From: a bacterium (candidate division B38) B3_B38
GTDB taxonomy: Bacteria > Acidobacteriota > B3-B38 > Guanabaribacteriales > B3-B38
Assembly (NCBI GenBank): GCA_005223145.1
Contig: NJBL01000014.1
Location: 1 to 42,335, forward strand
Direction: 5' to 3'
Length of the DNA: 42,335 nucleotides
The translations under genes and the position numbers were made by a program. Shown here in pieces: positions 34,987 through 41,087 of the stretch (the first letter of the stretch is position 1; each line of letters opens with the position of its first letter). The notes under the pieces are model-generated. The model ran no database searches. It had not been told where the DNA came from and saw only the letters and a program-made list of their open reading frames with translations.

Positions 34987-35676
34987 TTATCGGCTACGCT
35001 TCCGGGATGAGCATCTGAGCTTATTGCTGAGGAGGTGAGCCTGACGAGTCGGCTCGGGCAGTCGGTAGCCCCGGCAGGTCTGCAGCACAAGAGAGATGGA
35101 ACCCCTCAGGTCTATCTTATGCCCCGGAGAGACGAATACCGGGCGGACCCCTTTTCTGGTGCGCACCACCGCCCCTATTATCTTATCTCCTGCCTTTATC
35201 CAGGAGAAGCACCCCGCCCGCTTGTCCACCGTCTGATACTCACCGTAGAGCCTGCTCTTGGCACATCCTACGGTAGGAAGTGATAGGCAAAGACCCAGGT
35301 GGGAAGCAAGCCCCATCCCTCGGGGATGAGCAATCCCCTGACCATCGCACACCACAACATCGGGCTTATGGCTCAACCTTTCAGAGGCAGTCAATAGAGG
35401 GGGAACCTCCCGAAAGGAAAGAAGTCCCGGTATATAGGGGAAAGAAGGTTTAGAGATACTCCAGGACTCCTCTATAAGATGAAGGTCGGGGAAGGAGAGA
35501 AGCACAACCACCGCATAAAGGAGCTGGGAGCTTTTGCTGTAGGAGACATCGACCCCGCCAACTATATGAACCTCCCCCTTTAGCTCCTCAAGGGAAACCA
35601 GCTTCCTCAGACGGTGCTGAATTTCAACCGCCTCCCTGGAGGAGACCTCCCAGGAATGTAAAGGGGATAACTTCAT
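34987..35676 (-). CDS. nfi: Endonuclease V (deoxyinosine 3'-endonuclease)
   Basis: 229 residues from the ATG at 35676, chosen because AGGAGG lies eight bases upstream. The frame continues a further 16 codons upstream without a ribosome site. Key residues of the family are present: Asp43 in GGVDVSYS, Asp111 in VVCDGQGIAHPRG and Lys140 in VGCAKSRLYG. The enzyme nicks DNA one base 3' of deoxyinosine in repair of deaminated adenine. It is transcribed in the same direction as ctpA, about 200 bases downstream of it, and has no functional link to the LPS operon that follows. The ribosome site can pair in a hairpin (35682-35699). Confidence 0.93.
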   Translation of the reverse strand: MKLSPLHSWEVSSREAVEIQHRLRKLVSLEELKGEVHIVGGVDVSYSKSSQLLYAVVVLLSFPDLHLIEESWSISKPSFPYIPGLLSFREVPPLLTASERLSHKPDVVVCDGQGIAHPRGMGLASHLGLCLSLPTVGCAKSRLYGEYQTVDKRAGCFSWIKAGDKIIGAVVRTRKGVRPVFVSPGHKIDLRGSISLVLQTCRGYRLPEPTRQAHLLSNKLRCSSRKRSR

Positions 35677-35681
35677 ACAAT

Positions 35682-35699
35682 AACCTCCTGAAAGAGGTT
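35682..35699 (-). promoter_or_regulatory. Hairpin covering the nfi ribosome binding site
   Basis: On the minus strand AACCTC (35699-35694) is a perfect complement of GAGGTT (35687-35682) around a six-base loop. The 3' arm contains most of the AGGAGG used for the ATG at 35676, so the RNA fold would hide it. Whether this is regulatory is unknown. Confidence 0.5.
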
Positions 35700-35874
35700 T
35701 CTCTCTCATATTCAGCTTTAGCAAAGAAGCTACTGAAATTCATCCCTTTGCTGGTAATTTGCTTTAATCCGACTTGAGGTTTAAATTAATAGATTCAGAA
35801 GGAATAGAAACCCAAAGATTAAGAAACACCGCTGCCCCCCTCGTATGAGAAGCGGAAAATAGGGCAATGAGAGC

Positions 35875-37431
35875 TCATGAAGGGTGCTGCTGAAGAATGG
35901 CTTCTCTCTGCTGGAGCAGCTTCTCCGCCTGAGGGAATAGCTCCAACGCCTTCTGAACGGATGCGTCTTCTTGAACCAAAATCTGGTAGCCGGCAGGCAG
36001 CCCCCATTTGTGAGCAAACACCTCCTGCTTTATCCTCATCTTGATGTATTCGGACTCAGCATCAAAGTTGGCAAGAGAATAGGCTATCTTCTCTTTATCT
36101 AAAAATTCCTTAAACTCCTCCACAACGGATGAGGCAACCTCAAAAGTGCGGTCGATATCGGGGTGGCTGCTGACATAATGGGTGGCAAAATTGAAGAATG
36201 TATTACGGCTCTGGAGCCTCTGAGCCAGCTCCGACATGATGGTAGAGGAGATAACCACATCAGGAACTATACCACCTCCGCCATAGACCTTACGCCCTGA
36301 AACAGTGGTAAAAACCTCTTCGCTCTTAGGCGGAAGGGTATCCGGAGAGGGAAAGAAATACTCCTCCCAGGAAGAGGTGTAATCCCTCTGAATACTTCTC
36401 CCACTGGGGGTATAATACTTTGCAGTGGTCAGTGATAGCGCTGTCTCCTGGCTCAGCCTGTAAACGCTCTGCACCAACCCCTTACCCCAGGTTGTCTCCC
36501 CCACAATAAGTCCCCGGTCGTGGTCCTGTATGGCACCAGCCACAATCTCCGAAGCACTGGCACTCCCCAGATTGACCATCACAATGAGCGGAAAGTCGGG
36601 ACGAGTCCCCTCCTTCGTGGCGAAAAAGATCTGAGAGGTTCTCATCGCCCTTCCCCTCATCTCCACGATTTTCCCCTCTCGGATAAACTTGTCCGCCGCT
36701 TTGACTGCTTGATCCAGAAAGCCCCCGGTATTACCCCGAAGGTCTAAAATCAGCCGCTTCATCCCCCTCCCTTCCAGTTCCACCAGAGCATCTTCCAGGT
36801 CATTAGCGCTCGAGAAGGCGAAGCGAGAAAACCTTATATATCCCACTCCCTCTTTCAGTATGAAGGATACCAGGATGCTCGGGGCTTTGATCTCATCCCG
36901 GATAATGGTGAAAACCAGGGGCTCTGGATAGCCCCTCCGGGAGATGGTTATAGTAACCTTGGTCCCCTTTGCCCCTCTCAATTTAGACAGGATGGTCTCG
37001 ATATCCATTCCCTTGGTGCTTTCCCCTTCAATTTCGGCTATCACATCCCCTGCCTGAATCCCCAGGCGATGGGCAGGGCTCCCCTCGATGGGGGAGATAA
37101 TAGTTAACTCCTCACCCCGCACAGCTATGGAAACCCCGATGCCGAAGAAGCTACCCTCCTGATTCCGCTGCAGGCTGCGAAAAGTCCTCTGGTTGAGGAA
37201 ATTAGTGTGGGGGTCAAGGGTGCCCAGCATCCCTCGGATAGCACCAAATATAAGTCTTTGACTATCAACCTCTTCCATATAATTGCTTTGAACTGTCACC
37301 AAAGCCCTGGTAAACATCTTCAGAAATTCGGTGGTCTGCGGAGCTTTCTCCTGTAAAGGAACTACCACCGCAGTACCCAGAGCACACACCACCAGAATCC
37401 CCACGGCAACACCTAAATAAACCCTCTTCAT
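35875..37431 (-). CDS. ctpA: C-terminal processing protease (S41 family)
   Basis: 518 residues. An N-terminal signal anchor (about 5-25) leads to a periplasmic protein. A PDZ domain covers about 97-180 (FGIGVSIAV...IEGSPAHRLGIQAGDVIAEI), and the S41 protease core follows. The catalytic serine is in the GSASASE motif near 289-295 and the lysine is Lys317 in TTWGKGLVQ. The segment LDLRGNTGGFLDQAV near 229-243 is the family hallmark. It trims C-termini of periplasmic substrates and often acts on peptidoglycan hydrolases. The C-terminal 130 residues are a helical extension. It has its own promoter at 37458-37486. Confidence 0.93.
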   Translation of the reverse strand: MKRVYLGVAVGILVVCALGTAVVVPLQEKAPQTTEFLKMFTRALVTVQSNYMEEVDSQRLIFGAIRGMLGTLDPHTNFLNQRTFRSLQRNQEGSFFGIGVSIAVRGEELTIISPIEGSPAHRLGIQAGDVIAEIEGESTKGMDIETILSKLRGAKGTKVTITISRRGYPEPLVFTIIRDEIKAPSILVSFILKEGVGYIRFSRFAFSSANDLEDALVELEGRGMKRLILDLRGNTGGFLDQAVKAADKFIREGKIVEMRGRAMRTSQIFFATKEGTRPDFPLIVMVNLGSASASEIVAGAIQDHDRGLIVGETTWGKGLVQSVYRLSQETALSLTTAKYYTPSGRSIQRDYTSSWEEYFFPSPDTLPPKSEEVFTTVSGRKVYGGGGIVPDVVISSTIMSELAQRLQSRNTFFNFATHYVSSHPDIDRTFEVASSVVEEFKEFLDKEKIAYSLANFDAESEYIKMRIKQEVFAHKWGLPAGYQILVQEDASVQKALELFPQAEKLLQQREAILQQHPS

Positions 37432-37457
37432 CTGAATCCTCTCTTTCTGTTCAATCC

Positions 37458-37486
37458 ATTTTACAAGATTAATCCACTAATGTAAA
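37458..37486 (-). promoter_or_regulatory. Predicted sigma70-type promoter of ctpA
   Basis: On the minus strand TTTACA (37486-37481) and TAAAAT (37463-37458) have a 17-base spacer. Both elements match five of six consensus positions. It lies 27 bases before the ATG. Confidence 0.6.
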
Positions 37487-37517
37487 TAGGAAGCTACATA
37501 AAAACAAAGGACTACCC

Positions 37518-38753
37518 TCACCGCGCAAGATTCCTTCGGGCGATAGCAATGGTAATCCCCAGAATGCAATAGAGGAGCATTAATACCTCGGTGTCGCCCC
37601 AGCTATACTCTGTTAAACCGCTCACCAGAAATCCCGCAACTCCCGCCAGGGAGCCTGCCAGCACTCCCTTTTCAATCCCCGGGGGTGAATCTCTGAAGCC
37701 CCTCCATATCCTCTTCCACCATACGAGGAATATCCACAGGAAGGCGGTCAATCCCAGCAGACCACGGGTGACCAGAATCTGCATAAAGTTGTTGTGCAGA
37801 TGCCAGAGGTTTTGGTGCTGAGCCTCAGGGGAGCGGTATTCAGGGTAAATCTTTTGCAGAGCATGCATTCCTATCCCACTCACCAGATAGCGGGGATTAT
37901 CGGAAAGGATCTGAAAGCCGCTGCGCCACATCAGCAGACGTTCTTTATTAGACTGTAGATAGGGGAGTAAAGACGAGGGTTCACCATCCGGATGAAGTCG
38001 GAAAATAGACCTCACCATAACAGAGCTTCTCCCCAGGTTAAGATAAAATAAGGAGAGGTTTAAAGATACCAACACCAGGATGGTGATGAGAAGAACCCTC
38101 TTCCCCTTCATTCCCGCCAGTAACAGCACGCTGCATAGGAGACCAATCCAGGGACCCCGGGAATAGCTGACGACCAAGCCACCGAACATGACCGCCAGGG
38201 CTATAGTAAAATAAATCTTCCTCCTGACCCCCTTGGAATAGATAAAGAGACCCAGAGTCAGGGAGATGACCACAATCAGATACTCGGCATAGGTCAAGTA
38301 GAGGCTGAAAAATCCAGTGCTTCGGCCCTGAAAGTGGTCGAAGAGGTCCCAACGGGTGATAGATTGGGAAATTCCATAAGCCCCCGCTATGGCACTGACC
38401 AGGATGAGTCTGCTAACCAGCTTCTCCACCTTCCAGGCTTTATCGACATTGAGGGCAAAAAGGTAATATATGATAATGAGGGCTAAGGAGCGAAACTCCT
38501 TCAGGCTGGCAAAAAAATCTATGGAGGTGACCACCGACAGAGCTGAAGCCCCCACCAAAGTCACCAGGGGGGTATCCAGCGGGGTCTTCTCCCATCTCTC
38601 TTTCCTGGCTATGAGGTAGACATAGAACATCAACCCGGCGGTTACCACCCATATTATATAGGTGAAGGAGATGGAAAAGGGGGAGAAGAGGATAAAAAGG
38701 AGCAAGCCCCAGAAGATAACTTCCTTGTCAATCGGTCTGCCAAAGGGCATCAA
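37518..38753 (-). CDS. O-antigen ligase / polymerase family membrane protein (Wzy/WaaL type)
   Basis: 411 residues with about ten to twelve transmembrane helices. A large periplasmic loop between the later helices, residues about 255-330, contains LWHLHNNFMQILVTRGLLGL, the conserved histidine region of the Wzy_C/O-antigen ligase family. These proteins use undecaprenyl-linked glycans to attach O-antigen to the lipid A core (WaaL) or to polymerise repeat units (Wzy). The two cannot be separated reliably by sequence alone. Its nearness to the core biosynthesis operon favours WaaL. It has its own strong promoter and a GAGAGGGG ribosome site. Confidence 0.82.
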   Translation of the reverse strand: MMPFGRPIDKEVIFWGLLLFILFSPFSISFTYIIWVVTAGLMFYVYLIARKERWEKTPLDTPLVTLVGASALSVVTSIDFFASLKEFRSLALIIIYYLFALNVDKAWKVEKLVSRLILVSAIAGAYGISQSITRWDLFDHFQGRSTGFFSLYLTYAEYLIVVISLTLGLFIYSKGVRRKIYFTIALAVMFGGLVVSYSRGPWIGLLCSVLLLAGMKGKRVLLITILVLVSLNLSLFYLNLGRSSVMVRSIFRLHPDGEPSSLLPYLQSNKERLLMWRSGFQILSDNPRYLVSGIGMHALQKIYPEYRSPEAQHQNLWHLHNNFMQILVTRGLLGLTAFLWIFLVWWKRIWRGFRDSPPGIEKGVLAGSLAGVAGFLVSGLTEYSWGDTEVLMLLYCILGITIAIARRNLAR

Positions 38754-38808
38754 ACCCCTCTCTTTCGCTATTTGTTATAACTTTTTACCGGCTCTGTTTT
38801 AATGAAAA

Positions 38809-38837
38809 ATTATATCAGGCTTACCACCCGTTGTAAA
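38809..38837 (-). promoter_or_regulatory. Predicted strong sigma70-type promoter of the O-antigen ligase gene
   Basis: On the minus strand TTTACA (38837-38832) and a perfect TATAAT (38814-38809) are 17 bases apart, about 55 bases before the ATG at 38753. Confidence 0.72.
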
Positions 38838-38887
38838 TCACTTTCCCCTTTCTGCTTTCTTTATATACATCATATACATCCGCATAC

Positions 38888-38924
38888 AAAAAAGAGGGCT
38901 CATCCCTTACTTGGGAGTGCCCTC
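38888..38924 (-). terminator. Predicted intrinsic terminator upstream of the O-antigen ligase promoter
   Basis: On the minus strand GAGGGC (38924-38919) pairs with GCCCTC (38899-38894), with an inner CCC/GGG pairing and a short loop, directly followed by TTTTTT (38893-38888). The nearest minus-strand gene upstream ends about 380 bases away at 39303, so it ends a long 3' untranslated region or an unrecognised RNA. Confidence 0.65.
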
Positions 38925-39302
38925 GTTGAATTTAAAGCCCTTAGACTACTCTATTATAAAATTTATGTTACGATTTTTTTAATTAAATTCTGCTTTAATG
39001 GGTGCAAATAATTCCGCACATACACCAATAAATAACCCCAGAAACTTATACAAGTAACTTTTTTCAAATATGCCGATATAGTTTTAAATATAATAACATT
39101 ATCTATCTAAGAATGCTTTTAAGGAGCACTTCTCCCGAGTTCTGACGATTGCTTCTGTTGAGTCTATTTCCACCATCTTTTCCTCTATTTGCTAATCAAT
39201 GATTTAGGAAATTAAGCAGTACCCTTAAGTTGTGTCAGCGAGGATCAATGCGGTGAAGCTTTCTCGCAAACTCACTTTAAGCGATTTTTTAATGAAACCC
39301 TC
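38925..39302. other. AT-rich region without a recognisable gene
   Basis: About 380 bases between the terminator and the GIY-YIG-like gene. No frame resembles a known protein on either strand and no tRNA or repeat unit was seen. It is clearly richer in A and T than the flanking operons, like the rest of the 38.75-40.7 kb stretch. Confidence 0.5.
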
Positions 39303-39653
39303 TCAACCAAAGATTTTACAGCAAGGACAACTCCAATTAGTGCCCTCTGGACGTTCTGGATGGGTAAAATTATCCGGCGGGTCAAAGTCATGAAAGTTAT
39401 CACATTCCTTTTCGAATGCCGCCTGCGGCGATGCGGCATAACTGAACTTGAAGTGCGTCCACTTTGTTTTGCTAATCCATGACTCCAGGCGGGCTCTGAC
39501 ATCCGAATCAGAACGTCCAATATATCCGACGAGAAACTTCCCTTTTTCGGACTCCCTACCGATAGCGTAGTTACCGGGAGAGGTAAGAGTAACTTTCGCC
39601 TTGAGGGTTTCAGAGTTTAAATTGTATGGTCCTTCCATTCTCAGAAAACGCAC
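39303..39653 (-). CDS. Small GIY-YIG-like protein
   Basis: 116 residues starting at GTG, supported by AGGAGG six to seven bases upstream. The order PGNYAIGR (25-32), VGYIGRS (42-48), an arginine-rich helix start (DVRARL, 51-56) and Glu81 in AAFEKEC follows the GIY-YIG nuclease core: GIY strand, YIG strand, catalytic Arg and Glu. The C-terminus ends in CPCC, a possible metal site together with Cys84. GIY-YIG proteins cut DNA in repair, restriction or homing. Stand-alone short members are mostly uncharacterised, so activity is inferred from the fold only. It sits alone in AT-rich DNA and no promoter was convincing. Confidence 0.65.
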   Translation of the reverse strand: MRFLRMEGPYNLNSETLKAKVTLTSPGNYAIGRESEKGKFLVGYIGRSDSDVRARLESWISKTKWTHFKFSYAASPQAAFEKECDNFHDFDPPDNFTHPERPEGTNWSCPCCKIFG

Positions 39654-39909
39654 TATTTGCCTCCTTTCATTTGTTTCTCAGCTAAATTTCGCATAAAGTT
39701 TTCGGTCCTGGCTAATAGCGCAGCATTTAGGCAAATGAAGTGAACTGCTAAGCCCCGTCATCGAAAAATGCTGTTGAGCATAAATAATTGTTGCACAATG
39801 CAATAATTTTTTAATTAGTGCAAAGTAACTATTTATCCCTTCCCTTTTTTCACAAGAAATTCTACTCCCAGCAAATTAGGCTAAGAATATCAAGGTATAA
39901 TATGGACCT
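39654..39909. other. AT-rich spacer with TTGCA/TGCAA palindrome
   Basis: No gene is seen. A palindromic TTGCACAATGCAA lies near 39790-39802, with a related TGCAA a few bases on (about 39829-39833). This could be a regulator site for the GIY-YIG-like gene, but nothing else supports it. Confidence 0.35.
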
Positions 39910-40386
39910 TTATCTTTCCTCATAGCGCACTACTGTGATTCCGGCTTTAGTTTCCAATGTGGGCAGGACCGTCCGATAATTTCCTTTATCCAGCCTAAGC
40001 AGCGCAAAATCTTCTCCATTTTCTGGAGTACTTTAATAGATTGTCAGCCAATGCTTTTTAGGTTTTGAAAACAAGAAGAATACGGAAACTAAAAGACTGG
40101 CGGCAACCCCGAGAAGCTTCGATTTTTCATATACCGCTTTGGTCATCTTATCATAAGGAATTTCATGTTTTATGTTAAGAGTAGGCCCTGCTGCTTCAAT
40201 CATAATATCCTCATCAGCAAATTGCAGAATTACATTTCTCTCGTTGCTTTTCCCGCCTTCAGTGCGAACAATTTTAATCTCTTGAAATGTTTGTCCATAA
40301 GCTGATGGCACTGTTACTGGAGGAATGGAAGTTCCCCATGAAACTTTAAAGCCAATAAGCAACGAAATGGCACTAACCTTTCTTGT
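39910..40386 (-). pseudogene. Decayed small membrane-protein gene with in-frame stop
   Basis: The minus-strand frame from TTG at 40362 codes for 109 residues and stops with TAA at 40035-40033. The same frame then stays open for 40 more codons (STPENGEDFALLRLDKGNYR...) to a second TAA at 39912-39910. That continuation reads like normal coding sequence after the KKHWLTI segment, so the first stop looks like a mutation. At the 5' end a strong AGGAGG (40397-40392) is followed at ideal spacing by ACA (40386-40384) in frame, with RKVSAISLLIG after it, as though an ATG has been lost. A transmembrane segment (LLGVAASLLVSVFFLF) lies before the stop. I do not recognise a named family. Confidence 0.6.
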
Positions 40387-40454
40387 CTCAACCTCCTGAT
40401 ATTTATTTTTTAAAGTTCACTCTATAAGGAATTCCTCATCAATGATTGTTGAAA

Positions 40455-40484
40455 ATTATAAGACAAATGTACTACTCTTGTCAA
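40455..40484 (-). promoter_or_regulatory. Consensus promoter of the decayed membrane-protein gene
   Basis: On the minus strand a perfect TTGACA (40484-40479) and a perfect TATAAT (40460-40455) are 18 bases apart. The leader to the AGGAGG is about 50 bases. The -35 lies inside one arm of the inverted repeat at 40478-40518. Confidence 0.7.
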
Positions 40485-40518
40485 CAAAATTGATAAATAA
40501 TTGCCAATTTTGTGACAA
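40478..40518. repeat. Long inverted repeat (possible operator) over the -35 box
   Basis: TTGTCAACAAAATTG (40478-40492) and CAATTTTGTGACAA (40505-40518) are inverted copies except for one extra A, with a 12-base spacer. The arms cover the -35 of the minus-strand promoter. The size fits a dimeric repressor site or a cruciform. Confidence 0.6.
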
Positions 40519-40618
40519 TTGATAGGTCTGCAATATTAAAATGCATCTTTCTCGCTAATAAAAGACAAAGTTAGTTATTTAAAAATTGGCCTCCTCAACA
40601 GCAGGCACAGCTGAGGAT

Positions 40619-40648
40619 TTGAAAAAGACTTCCCCTTTATGCTATATT
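40619..40648 (+). promoter_or_regulatory. Predicted sigma70-type promoter of the zinc-ribbon-polX operon
   Basis: TTGAAA (40619-40624) and TATATT (40643-40648) are 18 bases apart. Each matches five of six consensus positions. It lies 75 bases before the ATG at 40724. Confidence 0.5.
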
Positions 40649-40723
40649 AATAACAGAAGCAAAGCACATTCTATCTTCTACATATAATCCTTTTCCCTTG
40701 AACACAAGGAGGATGGCGCAAAG

Positions 40724-41083
40724 ATGAGATGTTTTTATCACCCCGAAAAGGAAGCGGTGGGAGTTTGCCAGTGGTGTGGGCGGGCGGTCTGTGTCGAATG
40801 CCAGCGGACTGAAAGGGGGAAGGTCGCCTGCCACTCGTGCAGCGAGGAGCCTTCGTTCGGCGGGTTTGGTTTCCACTTTGACTTCGGCGACCTCGGCAAG
40901 GAAATCCGCCATTGGGTCCACGAGGCCACCCATTGCCCCTCCTGCAACCGTCTGGTGAAGCCCGATTTCAAGGTGTGTCCTTACTGCCAGGTTCCCCTGA
41001 AGGCTTACTGCTCGCAATGCCACCGCCCCCTCGCTCCAGGTTGGGTAGTCTGCCCCTATTGCGGACAGAAAAAAGAGGATTGA
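40724..41083 (+). CDS. Multi-zinc-finger protein (B-box-like plus double zinc ribbon)
   Basis: 119 residues with 16 or so cysteines and histidines in metal-binding spacing. Residues 3-40 (C..H..CQWCGRAVCVEC....CHSC) resemble a B-box-type zinc finger. Residues about 69-115 hold a double zinc ribbon, CPSC...CPYC and CSQC...CPYCG. A short Phe/Gly/Asp-rich linker joins them. No enzymatic motif is present. It should be a cytoplasmic binding protein for nucleic acid or a protein partner. The gene ends four bases before polX, and the overlapping spacing suggests co-transcription. An ATG at 40713 in the ribosome-site region runs into a stop after four codons and is not the start. Confidence 0.75.
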   Translation: MRCFYHPEKEAVGVCQWCGRAVCVECQRTERGKVACHSCSEEPSFGGFGFHFDFGDLGKEIRHWVHEATHCPSCNRLVKPDFKVCPYCQVPLKAYCSQCHRPLAPGWVVCPYCGQKKED

Positions 41084-41087
41084 CAGG

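Larger units (their letters stand above)
40387..40723. other. Divergent control region between the decayed gene and the zinc-ribbon gene
   Basis: No coding frame is supported here. It holds the minus-strand promoter and inverted repeat described separately, then AT-rich DNA, then the plus-strand promoter at 40619-40648 and an AAGGAGG near 40707-40713. Confidence 0.5.

Noticed and set aside
39710-39800. Integron attC-like site beside the GIY-YIG-like gene
   Set aside because: Short palindromes and a GGGCTTAGCAG stretch were noticed, but the paired R/L core boxes of an attC site are not present and there is no integrase.
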